Origin: CAXYVC01 sp964292295
GTDB taxonomy: Bacteria > Acidobacteriota > Holophagae > Holophagales > Holophagaceae
Assembly: GCA_964292295.1 (NCBI GenBank)
Contig: CAXYVC010000005.1
Location: 1 to 58,248, forward strand
Direction: 5' to 3'
Length of the DNA: 58,248 nucleotides
In this document: positions 1 through 8,138 of the stretch, one piece after another
Layout of the letters: every line of letters begins with the position of its first letter
Position numbering within the stretch: position 1 is the first letter of the stretch
Notes under the pieces: generated by a model
Seen by the model: the letters and a program-made list of their open reading frames with translations, nothing else
Told to the model about the DNA's origin: nothing
The model's database searches: none
Position numbers and translations under genes: made by a program

Positions 1-867
1 GACACCGTGCACGGCCCCTGCCCCTTCTCCGTGGCCTACGAGGAGGGCGCCCTCCCCCTGGACGGCCGGCGGGTGCCCCTGCAGCGGGAGGCCGACCCGG
101 AGCGCCTCCCCTTCGGCGCCCTGGGCGCCCGGGTGGTGCTGGACTGCACCGGCCGCTGCGCGGACCGCGCCGCCGCCGCGCGGCACCTGCGGAACGGCGT
201 CACCCGCGTGCTGGTGTCCGCGCCGCTCCCCGACGCGGACGCCACGCTGGCGCCCGGCGTGAACGACGAAGCCTTCGATCCCTCGCGCCACACCGTCCTC
301 AGCGCGGGCAGCGGCACCACCCAGGCCCTCGCCCCCGTGGCGAAGGTGCTGGACGAATCCTTCGGGATCGCCCACGCCCTGGTCACCGCTGTGCACGCCT
401 ACACCAACGACCAGAACATCCTGGACCTGCCGAACCGCACCCTCCGCTATGCCCGCGCCGCCACCCTCAGCATGATCCCCGCCCCCTCCCGGGCGCCGGA
501 AGCGCTGCCCCGGGTGCTCCCCGGCCTGGAAGGGCGCCTCTCCGGCGGCGCCGTGCGCGTGCCCACGCCGGACGTGAGCCTGCTGGACCTGGGCGCCCTG
601 CTGAAGCGAAGCGCCACGGCCGAGGACGTCAACGCGGCCCTCCGCGCCGCCGCGGAGGGCCCCCTGCGGGGCTACCTGGAGGTGCTGGACGAGGAACTGG
701 TGAGCGCCGACCTCGTGGGGCGGGAGGCCAGCAGCCTGGTGGATCCCTTCCTCACCCGGGTCTCGGGCGGGCGCCTGGCCAAGGTCTACGCCTGGTACGA
801 CAACGAGGCCGCCTACGCCGCGCGCCTCGCGGAGCTGGCCCTGCGCATCCTGGAGGCGGCGCGATGA
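1..867 (+). CDS. GAPDH-family protein lacking the catalytic cysteine (5' partial)
   Basis: This is a glyceraldehyde-3-phosphate dehydrogenase-family protein whose N-terminal NAD-binding part lies left of the window. The frame is open to base 1, so the GTG at 7 is internal: it encodes the Val of DTVHG, matching the family's SVHG motif. The rest follows the family: CTGR, then the active-site region, the VHAYTNDQ histidine motif, RVPTPDVS, and WYDNE near the C-terminus. The canonical SNASCTTN reads SAGSGTTQ, so the nucleophilic Cys is Gly (codon 313-315). Ordinary phosphorylating dehydrogenase activity is therefore unlikely. It overlaps the next GAPDH gene by 4 nt (ATGA), so the two are translationally coupled paralogs. 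A regulatory, structural or otherwise repurposed role is inference. A sequencing error would need two base changes in one codon (GGC to TGC/TGT needs at least one). Confidence 0.88.
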   Translation, partial: DTVHGPCPFSVAYEEGALPLDGRRVPLQREADPERLPFGALGARVVLDCTGRCADRAAAARHLRNGVTRVLVSAPLPDADATLAPGVNDEAFDPSRHTVLSAGSGTTQALAPVAKVLDESFGIAHALVTAVHAYTNDQNILDLPNRTLRYARAATLSMIPAPSRAPEALPRVLPGLEGRLSGGAVRVPTPDVSLLDLGALLKRSATAEDVNAALRAAAEGPLRGYLEVLDEELVSADLVGREASSLVDPFLTRVSGGRLAKVYAWYDNEAAYAARLAELALRILEAAR

Positions 868-1871
868 TCGGCATCAACGGCCTCGGCCGCATCGGGCGCC
901 TCGCGGCGCGCCAGCTCGCCCGGGAGGGCCTCCTCGCGGGCCTCAACGACCCCGCGGAGCTGGGCACCCTGGTGCACCTGCTGCGCCGGGACTCCATCCA
1001 CCACCACGCCCCCCTGGAGGCGGAGGGTCAGGCCGCCGAGGCGCGCGAGGAGCTCCTCCTCGAGGGCCGACGCATTCCCCTCTTCCACGCGGCGGATCCC
1101 GGACGGATCCCCTGGGACAGCGCCGGCGTCCGCCTGGTCGTGGAGTCCAGCGGGCGCTTCACGCGCCGGGCCGACGCCGCGCGGCACCTGCGCGGAGGCG
1201 TCACCCATGCGGTCATCAGCGCCCCGAGCCCGGACCCGGACTTCACGGTGATGCTGCCCTTCAACGGCGACCGCCTGGACCTCGGCGCCCAGCGGGTGCT
1301 CAGCAACGCCAGCTGCACCGCCCACGCCACCGCGCCCCTGCTGGAGGTGCTGCACCGCGCCTTCGGGCTCGAGACCGTCTCCATGACCACGGTGCACGTG
1401 GCGACCAACGACCAGCGCCTGCTGGACGCCCCGCACAAGGACCTGCGCCGGGCGCGGGCCGCCATGGTGGGCATCCACCCCACCACCTCCAGCGCCTTCA
1501 GCGCCCTGAAGCAGGCCCTGCCCTGGCTGCCCGCGGACTTCGACGGCTGGGCCCTGCGGGTTCCCACCCTGAGCGTGAACCTGGTGGAGCTCACGGCCCT
1601 GCTTCCCCGCGACACCACGGTGGCCGAGGTCCACGCCGCCTTTGCGGAGGCGGAGCCGGGATGCCCCAAGGGCTTCCTGGCCAGCACGCTCGAGGAGCTG
1701 GTGAGCAGCGACTTCATCGGCCGGACGGAAAGCGTCGTCCTGGACCTGGGCCTCACCCAGCTCCAGGGGGGCCGCCTGCTGAAGGTCTCGGGCTGGCACG
1801 ACAACGAGGTGGGCTACGCCGCGCGCCTGGTGGAGCTGGTCCGCCACCTCGCCGCACGCCTGGCCGCCTGA
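864..1871 (+). CDS. gap: Glyceraldehyde-3-phosphate dehydrogenase, type I
   Basis: A cytosolic glycolytic enzyme that converts glyceraldehyde-3-phosphate, NAD and phosphate to 1,3-bisphosphoglycerate. The 335-residue length is normal. The Rossmann start GINGLGRIGR lies at residues 3-12. The active-site motif SNASCTAH keeps the nucleophilic Cys, and the histidine motif TTVHVATNDQ and C-terminal WHDNEVGY are present. The ATG lies inside the stop region of the upstream paralog (4-nt overlap). Several positions differ from the textbook form (CTAH for CTTN, WHDNE for WYDNE), so a related aldehyde-phosphate substrate such as erythrose-4-phosphate cannot be excluded. It is the catalytically intact member of the pair. 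Confidence 0.9.
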   Translation: MIGINGLGRIGRLAARQLAREGLLAGLNDPAELGTLVHLLRRDSIHHHAPLEAEGQAAEAREELLLEGRRIPLFHAADPGRIPWDSAGVRLVVESSGRFTRRADAARHLRGGVTHAVISAPSPDPDFTVMLPFNGDRLDLGAQRVLSNASCTAHATAPLLEVLHRAFGLETVSMTTVHVATNDQRLLDAPHKDLRRARAAMVGIHPTTSSAFSALKQALPWLPADFDGWALRVPTLSVNLVELTALLPRDTTVAEVHAAFAEAEPGCPKGFLASTLEELVSSDFIGRTESVVLDLGLTQLQGGRLLKVSGWHDNEVGYAARLVELVRHLAARLAA

Positions 1872-1918
1872 CACCCGGCGGTGCCAGGTGGGTTGTGCAC
1901 CCACCGTGGAGGAGGGCG

Positions 1919-3166
1919 TCACGCGCCTGATGGAGGCGCTTCCCCGCCTTCGCTGAATACCCGGGCGCTGGTGTCGCGAAGGCGCCGGGCCAGCTCCACG
2001 AGCATCTCCCGGATGGTCTCGGGGTATTCCCGCATGAGGGCATCCAGGTTCTGGCCATGGATCAGCAGGCATTCGCAGGGCTCCAGCGCCACCGCCTCCG
2101 CGCTGCGCGGGGCCCCCAGAAGGAAGCTCATCTCGCCGAAGAAGCCCCCGGCCTCGATGCGGGCGAGCTCGCGCCCGCCCTTGCGGATGGCCACGCGGCC
2201 CTTCATCAGGTGATACATCGCCTCGCCCGGCTCCCCTTCCCGGAAGAGCAGGCCCCCCACCGGGACCTCCACCAGGAAGCGGCGGCGGCCCAGGCGCGGG
2301 AGCCCCGGGCGCCCCGCCATCATGCGGTGGAGCAGCAGCGTCTCCTCGCGGTGCAGGGCCGCCACCACCTCCGCCCCGAAGAGCAGCACCACCTGGGAGT
2401 AGTAGATCCAGAGGATCACCACGAAGAGCGACTTGAAGCCTCCGAAGGCCAGGCCGTACCCGTGGTGCAGGGTGAGGAAGCCCGCGAAGACCGGGCGCAA
2501 CAGGAACCAGAGGGCGGTCGTGACGAGGGCGCCCGCCACGAGGTGCAGCCGCTTCACCTTCGGCAGGAAGGCGCCGTAGAGCCCCAGCAGCAGAAGCACG
2601 GTGAGGGAGAAGGGCAGCAGGGTGCGGAACCAGGAGGGCGCCCGGAGCCCCACCTCGCCCTGGAGGAACTTCAGGAACACGTCCAGCCCGGTCATCGCGG
2701 CCAGTCCCGTGAGGAAGAGCATGGTCACCGCCAGGTCCAGGGCCTTGGTGGCCCAGAAGGCCCGCCGAGGCTGCACGCGGAAGATGCCGCCCAGCGCCCG
2801 CCGCAGCCCCGCCACCACGGGCGTGACCGCCCAGGCGAAGAGCAGCAGGTTCAGGAGGCCTGCACCCCGGTTCTGCCGCGCCACGGCGGAGACCTCCCGC
2901 AGGACCACCTCCCCGAAGCGGGGGATCACGTCGGCCACGAACTCCGCGGTGCGCAGCATGGCCTGCTGGGAGGAGCCCAGGAGGTGGCTCAGCACGAAGC
3001 TCAGCAGGAAGAGCGCCGGGATCAGGGCCAGCGCCGTGGCAAAGGCCAGGGAGGAGGCCCGGGCGAGGCCGTCGTTCCGGACGAAGGCCCCCAGGGCTTC
3101 CTGGAGCACCAGCCGGGCGTGCCGTCCCAGCTCGCCGAACCGGACGGTTCCGCGCCCCTCCTCCAT
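1919..3166 (-). CDS. YihY/BrkB-family membrane protein with C-terminal cyclic-nucleotide-binding domain
   Basis: Residues about 20-290 form a BrkB/YihY-type membrane domain with around six hydrophobic segments and family-like patterns such as ASSLAFATALALIPA and LRRALGGIFRV. Residues about 300-400 are a cyclic-nucleotide-binding (CAP-like) fold: VPVGGLLFREGEPGEAMYHL, a beta-roll, then GFFGEMSFLLGAPRSAEAVA, which is the phosphate-binding cassette region with its conserved Arg. The fusion suggests a membrane protein gated or tethered by a cyclic nucleotide, but ligand and cargo are unknown. An upstream in-frame ATG at 3190 would add eight residues; the ATG at 3166 follows a G-rich tract and was preferred. 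It is divergent from bshC with about 65 bp between them. Confidence 0.85.
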   Translation of the reverse strand: MEEGRGTVRFGELGRHARLVLQEALGAFVRNDGLARASSLAFATALALIPALFLLSFVLSHLLGSSQQAMLRTAEFVADVIPRFGEVVLREVSAVARQNRGAGLLNLLLFAWAVTPVVAGLRRALGGIFRVQPRRAFWATKALDLAVTMLFLTGLAAMTGLDVFLKFLQGEVGLRAPSWFRTLLPFSLTVLLLLGLYGAFLPKVKRLHLVAGALVTTALWFLLRPVFAGFLTLHHGYGLAFGGFKSLFVVILWIYYSQVVLLFGAEVVAALHREETLLLHRMMAGRPGLPRLGRRRFLVEVPVGGLLFREGEPGEAMYHLMKGRVAIRKGGRELARIEAGGFFGEMSFLLGAPRSAEAVALEPCECLLIHGQNLDALMREYPETIREMLVELARRLRDTSARVFSEGGEAPPSGA

Positions 3167-3230
3167 GCTTCCCCCCCGCGAGGCCTCCATTGGACCACAG
3201 CGCCGCCGCGTCTTTGGCTACGCTGTCCCC

Positions 3231-4406
3231 ATGGCCCTCCCCTCCCGTCCCCTGGTCGTCACCGGTCAGCAGATCGGCGCCGGCTGGACGCCGGCCCTCT
3301 CCGTGGCCAAGGCCCTGGCGGCCATGGCCCTGGCGCAGCGGCTCGGGGGCGAGGCCGTGTACTGGCTTGCGGACGAGGACCACGACCGCGAGGAGGTGGC
3401 CCGCAGCTGCGCCTGGGAGGGCACGCGCCTGCGCCGCCACCGCTTCCGCTTCGAAGCGCCGGCCGGCACCGCGGCGGGGTGGCTGCCCTGGACGGCGCGC
3501 CACCAGGCGGAGGCCCGTTCCCTCTGGGGCGAGGTGCCCGAGGCCGCGGAGCCCACCCTGCGGAGCCATGCCCTGGCCTGCGGGCGTCCCCTGTGGAACC
3601 GGGGCCTGCGCCCCTTCGTGCCCACGGAGGCCGCCCTGCGGGAACCCCTCGCCGAGGAGCTGGCCCGCTGGCGGGCCCTGGACCTGGAGGCGGCGCTGCG
3701 GCGCCAGGCGGAGCGCCTGGAGGCGGACGGCAGCGCGCTGCCCCTGGATCCCCGGGTCCAGGCGGCCTGGTTCAGCCTGGACCCGGCCACGGGCCTGCGC
3801 CGCCGCCTGGAACCCGGCGAGGCGCTTCCGAAGGGCTGCTGGCTCAGCCCGGGCGCCGCCCTGCGCCCCCTGCTCCAGTCCCGGCTCCTGGCCCCCACCC
3901 ACGCGGTGCTGGGCCCCACGGAGCGCGTGTATTGGCGCCTGGCGGAGCCCCTGTGGGAACGGGTGGGACTCGTGCCGCCGGCGCTCGTCCCCCGCCCAAG
4001 CGTCTTCGTGCTGCCGAAAGGCCTCGCCCTCGCGCCCGGCCAGCTGGAGGCCCTGCGCGCCGGCTGGTGGGAGGCCTTCCTGCCCGAGCGGGGGCCCCTG
4101 CCCAGCCAGGCGCTCGCCCTGGCGGTGGACCCATCCTGGGGAACCGACCTGGGCAACCGCGCCCGCCAGGAACTGGCCCGCAGCCGCCATCGCCTGCTGC
4201 GTCTCGACCGGCGCCTGGCCCGGGACCGCGCCGCGGGGCTGCTCGGCGAGGATCCCGAGCGCCTGCGCCAGCGCCTCTTCCCCTTCGGCAAGCCCCAGGA
4301 GCGCGTTCTCCCGGGCCTTCCGTGGCTGCGGGACCTCCCGCTCCTGGAACGCATCCACGGCGCGCTCCGCGAAGGCGCCCCCCTGGTGATGGTGGAGGAG
4401 ACCTGA
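3231..4406 (+). CDS. bshC: Bacillithiol biosynthesis cysteine-adding enzyme BshC (short form)
   Basis: BshC is assigned to the last step of bacillithiol synthesis, adding cysteine to glucosaminyl-malate. The N-terminus carries the family hallmark VVTGQQIGAGWTPALSVAKA and the motif YWLADEDHDREEV. The start is the ATG at 3231; the frame continues upstream but there only mirrors the opposite-strand BrkB gene. At 391 residues it is clearly shorter than the roughly 530-residue BshC of Firmicutes, apparently with a reduced C-terminal region. Its stop overlaps the bshB1 start by one base (TGATG), so the two pathway genes are coupled. The family call is strong; the reduced architecture is worth noting. 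Confidence 0.85.
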   Translation: MALPSRPLVVTGQQIGAGWTPALSVAKALAAMALAQRLGGEAVYWLADEDHDREEVARSCAWEGTRLRRHRFRFEAPAGTAAGWLPWTARHQAEARSLWGEVPEAAEPTLRSHALACGRPLWNRGLRPFVPTEAALREPLAEELARWRALDLEAALRRQAERLEADGSALPLDPRVQAAWFSLDPATGLRRRLEPGEALPKGCWLSPGAALRPLLQSRLLAPTHAVLGPTERVYWRLAEPLWERVGLVPPALVPRPSVFVLPKGLALAPGQLEALRAGWWEAFLPERGPLPSQALALAVDPSWGTDLGNRARQELARSRHRLLRLDRRLARDRAAGLLGEDPERLRQRLFPFGKPQERVLPGLPWLRDLPLLERIHGALREGAPLVMVEET

Positions 4407-5569
4407 TGCCCGACCTGGACCTGCTGGTGCTCGGAGCCCACCCGGACGACGCGGAAGTCCACGCCGGGGGCCTGCTGGCCCTCTGCGCCCGGCGCGGCCT
4501 CAAGGCCGCCATCCTGGACGCCACCTGCGGCGACCTGGGCACCCGGGGCAGTGCGGAACTCCGCCGCGCCGAAGCCATGGAGGCGGCGCGCATCCTCGGG
4601 GTGCCCCGCATGATCCTCGATCTCCCGGACGCCCGCTTCGAGGCCTCCGAGGCCAGCCGCTTGAGGCTCATGGAGGCCCTCCGCCGCCTGCGGCCCGGGG
4701 TCCTGGTGCTGCCCCACCCCGAGGACCATCACCCCGACCACCGCCGGATCTTCCACCTGGGCCGCGAGGCGGCCTACTGCGCCGGCCTGCGCAACTACCC
4801 CTGCCCCGGCGAGCCCTGGCGCCCGAAGGCCCTGGCCTGGGTGGGCGGCGTCAACCCGCCCACGGCGCCGGACCTCGTGGTGGACGTCTCGGAGGTGTGG
4901 GACCAGCGCATGGCCGCCTTCGACGCCTTCGGCAGCCAGTTCGGCACCGAACCCGGCCAGGCCCCCACGCGCATCGCGCACCCCGCCTTCCGGGCGGGCA
5001 TCGTGGGCCGTTCCCTGCACTGGGGCAGCCTCATCCTCGCGGACCATGCCGAGGGGCTCTGGTGCGAGAAGCCGGTCCCGCCGGCCCTGCCCGCCCTCCT
5101 GGCGCGCCTGGCCCGGGGAGGCGCTTCGAGGCCAGCTGCCTGGAGCGCATCCGCCGCCGTGGGGATGGCGTGCGGGGCTGCCGCGTGCTCGTGGCCTGCT
5201 CCGGGGGAGGCGACTCGGTGGCCCTCCTGGCCCTGCTCTGGGCGCTGCGCCGCAGCCTCGACGTGGAACTCTGCGTGGCCCACGCCGCGCACGGCCTGCG
5301 CCCGGAGGCCGAGGAGGACGCCGCCTTCGTGGCCCGCCTCTGCCGCCGCCTGGACCTGGACCTCGTGGAGGCGCGGCTGGACGTGCGCGGCCACGCGGAG
5401 CGCAGCGGCCAGGGCCTGGAGACCGCGGCCCGGGAGCTGCGCTGGGCCTGGTTCGAGGCCGAGGCCGCCTCCTGCGGTGCCGCGGTGGTGGCCACGGGCC
5501 ACAGCCTGGACGACCACACCGAGACGGTCTTCCTGCGCCTGGCGCGGGGCTCGGGCCTGGCCTGCCTGA
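4406..5569 (+). CDS. bshB1: Bacillithiol biosynthesis deacetylase BshB1 (open frame runs into tilS)
   Basis: A LmbE/PIG-L zinc deacetylase that removes the acetyl group from N-acetylglucosaminyl-malate. The start MPDLDLLVLGAHPDDAEVHA contains the AHPDDAE zinc motif. PHPEDHHPDHR supplies the downstream zinc and catalytic histidines, and GSQFGTEP and HWGSLILAD match BshB1. Family similarity ends near residue 235 (about 5110). No stop follows, so the literal frame continues to 5569, overlapping about 500 nt of tilS in another frame, and that tail reads as non-coding low-complexity sequence. A lost stop or a small indel near 5110-5130 is likely. The N-terminal call is firm; the 3' boundary is not. 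Confidence 0.75.
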   Translation: MPDLDLLVLGAHPDDAEVHAGGLLALCARRGLKAAILDATCGDLGTRGSAELRRAEAMEAARILGVPRMILDLPDARFEASEASRLRLMEALRRLRPGVLVLPHPEDHHPDHRRIFHLGREAAYCAGLRNYPCPGEPWRPKALAWVGGVNPPTAPDLVVDVSEVWDQRMAAFDAFGSQFGTEPGQAPTRIAHPAFRAGIVGRSLHWGSLILADHAEGLWCEKPVPPALPALLARLARGGASRPAAWSASAAVGMACGAAACSWPAPGEATRWPSWPCSGRCAAASTWNSAWPTPRTACARRPRRTPPSWPASAAAWTWTSWRRGWTCAATRSAAARAWRPRPGSCAGPGSRPRPPPAVPRWWPRATAWTTTPRRSSCAWRGARAWPA

Positions 5570-6224
5570 CGCCCCTCCCCCCCCGCCAGGGCCTGCGCTG
5601 GTCCCCCCTCGTGGACTTCCGCCGGGAGGCGTTGCGGGACTACCTCCGCCAGCTCGGCTGGGAGTGGCGGGAGGACACCAGCAACGGGGAGGGCTTCACG
5701 CCCCGCAACCGCTGGCGTCAGCTTCTTGAAAACCTCCGCCAGGAGGCCCCCGCCCTGGATCGCCACCTGCTGGAGACCCATCTCCAGGTGGCGGAGCTGC
5801 GGGAATTCCAGGCGCGCAGCGTGGCGGCCTGGCGGGGCCCTCGCTGGGAGCTGGAGGACGGCGTGCTGCGGCTCCGGGACGCCTTCCTCGAGGCCGAGCT
5901 GCGCTGGGTGCTGGTGGCGGCCTTCCGGGAGGCGGGGTGGCCCCGGGGGGCCGCCCGGCTGCGGGACCTCGGCGCCTGGGGCCCGCCCCCCCGGAGCCGG
6001 GGCGGCGGTGGGTGCGGGGGGCGGCCGGCGGGGGGGCGGGACGGCCCCGGGAGCCCGCCCGGCTGCGGGACCTCGCCGCCTGGATCCGTCCCCTCCTCGC
6101 CCGGAAGCGCCGCCGCGCCCACGCCTGGGGCGGCTGGCGCCTGGAACCCGAGCCGCTCGGATGGTCCCTGCACCCGAAGGATGGGAGCGGTAGACTGGAA
6201 CCCACGTCGCTGGAGGCCCCTTGA
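5062..6224 (+). CDS. tilS: tRNA(Ile)-lysidine synthase TilS, frameshifted near its 3' end
   Basis: TilS uses ATP and lysine to convert C34 of the AUA-reading tRNA(Ile) to lysidine. The PP-loop motif ACSGGGDSVALL is present, followed by AHAAHGLRPEAEEDAAFV, TGHSLDDHTETVFLRLARG and REDTSN, all typical of the family. The protein reads in one frame to about 5980 and then must move to the frame that ends with TGA at 6222-6224, because both frames contain an ARLRDL(G/A)AW peptide created by a diverged repeat offset by 104 bp. Removing one repeat copy restores a continuous TilS ending just inside the ftsH start. The start is uncertain: GTG 5062 precedes the expected N-terminal helix, and GTG 5170 would leave only nine residues before the PP-loop. 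TilS is normally essential, so an assembly error is possible. Confidence 0.75.
5939..6083. repeat. Imperfect tandem duplication inside tilS (offset 104 bp)
   Basis: The 41 bp at 5939-5979 recur at 6043-6083 with three mismatches. Weaker, G-rich similarity extends upstream of each copy, so the segment at about 5890-5990 looks like a clean copy and that at about 5993-6090 like a degraded one. The 104-bp offset is not a multiple of three and accounts for the tilS frameshift. Confidence 0.75.
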
Positions 6225-8134
6225 ATTCCTGGATGAAGAGCGTGCTGCTGTGGGTGGGACTCTTCGCCCTGCTCCTGGTGGTGTTCAAGTGGGCGCCCTC
6301 CGGAGGCAGCGTCCTGGAGATCCCCTTCTCGACCTTCTACATGGAGGGCACCGAAGGGAAATTCCACAGCGTGACCCTCACGGGGCAGGACATCGAGGGC
6401 AGCTACCGCGCCCCCGTGGAAGTGGCCAACAAGAAGGGGCAGAAGGAGAAGTTCACCCGCTTCCGAACCGTGGCCCCGCCCATGCAAGACCTGGGCGCCA
6501 AGATCATGGGCTGGAAACTCGAGGGCCAGCTCCAGGAGTTCAAGGCCGCCAAGCCGAGCGAGACGAACATCCCCATCCTGCTGATGTTCTGGGGGCCGCT
6601 GCTCGTCTTCGTGGTGCTCTGGTTCGTCTTCATGCGCCAGGCCCAATCCGGAGGCAACAAGGCCCTGAGCTTCGGCAAGGCCCGGGCGCGCGGCCTCTCC
6701 GCCAGCGCCAAGCGCGTGACCTTCGCGGACGTTGCGGGCTGCGACGAGGCCAAGGCCGAGCTGCAGGAGGTGGTGGAGTTCCTGAAGGACCCCGCCAAGT
6801 TCGTGAAGCTGGGCGGGAAGATTCCCAAGGGCCTGCTGCTGATGGGCCCTCCGGGCACCGGCAAGACCCTGCTGGCCCGCGCCATCGCCGGCGAGGCCAA
6901 GGTGCAGTTCTTCAGCATCTCGGGCAGTGACTTCGTGGAGATGTTCGTGGGCGTGGGCGCGTCCCGCGTGCGCGACCTCTTCGAGCAGGCCAAGAAGAAT
7001 GCCCCCTGCATCGTCTTCATCGACGAGATCGACGCGGTGGGCCGCCACCGCGGGGCCGGCCTGGGCGGCGGCCACGACGAGCGCGAACAGACCCTGAACC
7101 AGCTGCTGGTGGAGATGGACGGCTTCGAGGGCAACGAGGGGGTGATCCTCATCGCTGCCACGAACCGCCCCGACGTGCTCGACCCTGCCCTCCTGCGCCC
7201 GGGCCGCTTCGACCGCCGCGTGGTGGTGGACCGCCCCGACGTGAAGGGCCGCGCCGAGATCCTCAAGGTGCACACCACCGACAAGATCCCCCTCGCGCCG
7301 GACGTGGACCTGGAGGTGCTGGCGCGCGGCACGCCGGGCTTCGCGGGCGCGGACCTCGCCAACCTCTGCAACGAGGCGGCGCTGATGGCCGCCCGCGGCA
7401 ACAAGAAGTGGGTCGAGATGATCGACTTCGAGAGCGCCAAGGACAAGGTCTACATGGGCAGCGAGCGCCGCTCCATGGTCATGACCGAGGAGGACAAGAA
7501 GGTCACCGCCTACCACGAGGCCGGCCACACGGTGCTGGCGGCGGTGCTGCCCCACGCCGACCCCGTGCACAAGGTGACAATCATCCCGAGGGGCCGCGCC
7601 CTGGGCGTCACCTGGCAGCTGCCGGAGCGGGACCGCTACAACGTGACGCGGGACTACCTGGAGACGGAGATCGCCATCCTCATGGGCGGCCGCATCGCCG
7701 AGGAGCTCTTCCTCGACCAGCTCAGCACCGGCGCCAGCAACGACATCCAGCGCGCCACGGACCTGGCCAAGGCCATGGTCACGGAATACGGCATGAGCGA
7801 GCAGATCGGGCCCCTGAACTACGGCGCGGGCCAGCAGGAGATCTTCCTGGGCCGCGACTTCTCCCAGCACCGGGAGATCTCCGAGGAGACGGCCAGGCTC
7901 ATCGACAGCGAGATCCGCGCCGTGGTCATGCGCAACTACGCGCGCGCCAAGGATGTCCTCCAGGAGAAGCGCGCCCGCCTGGTGGCCATCGCCGAGGCCC
8001 TGCTGGAGCGCGAGACCCTGGACAGCCCCGAGGTGGCGGTCCTCATGGACGGCGGCAGCCTTCCCCCCAAGCCCAACGGCGAAGCCGCCGCCGAGGCCGG
8101 GGAAGCCCCGGTCTCCGCCCCTTCCCCGGCCTGA
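6221..8134 (+). CDS. ftsH: ATP-dependent zinc metalloprotease FtsH
   Basis: A membrane-anchored AAA+ protease that degrades misfolded membrane and short-lived regulatory proteins. The 637 residues follow the classic order: an N-terminal membrane segment at residues 5-22, a periplasmic domain, a second membrane segment near 125-145, Walker A GPPGTGKT at 209-216, Walker B IVFIDEIDAVGRHRG, the second region of homology ending RPGRFDRRV, and zinc motif HEAGH at 432-436. The TTG start at 6221 is preferred because it gives the usual MNSW beginning; an ATG at 6233 is the alternative. The start overlaps the tilS stop, and folP follows after 4 bp. Confidence 0.96.
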   Translation: MNSWMKSVLLWVGLFALLLVVFKWAPSGGSVLEIPFSTFYMEGTEGKFHSVTLTGQDIEGSYRAPVEVANKKGQKEKFTRFRTVAPPMQDLGAKIMGWKLEGQLQEFKAAKPSETNIPILLMFWGPLLVFVVLWFVFMRQAQSGGNKALSFGKARARGLSASAKRVTFADVAGCDEAKAELQEVVEFLKDPAKFVKLGGKIPKGLLLMGPPGTGKTLLARAIAGEAKVQFFSISGSDFVEMFVGVGASRVRDLFEQAKKNAPCIVFIDEIDAVGRHRGAGLGGGHDEREQTLNQLLVEMDGFEGNEGVILIAATNRPDVLDPALLRPGRFDRRVVVDRPDVKGRAEILKVHTTDKIPLAPDVDLEVLARGTPGFAGADLANLCNEAALMAARGNKKWVEMIDFESAKDKVYMGSERRSMVMTEEDKKVTAYHEAGHTVLAAVLPHADPVHKVTIIPRGRALGVTWQLPERDRYNVTRDYLETEIAILMGGRIAEELFLDQLSTGASNDIQRATDLAKAMVTEYGMSEQIGPLNYGAGQQEIFLGRDFSQHREISEETARLIDSEIRAVVMRNYARAKDVLQEKRARLVAIAEALLERETLDSPEVAVLMDGGSLPPKPNGEAAAEAGEAPVSAPSPA

Positions 8135-8138
8135 CGCC

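Noticed and set aside
813..5047. Very long antisense and out-of-frame ORFs (up to 1181 codons) through the GC-rich core
   Set aside because: High GC removes stop codons from all frames. These frames lack domains, have repetitive Ala/Arg/Gly/Pro composition, and mirror recognised genes.
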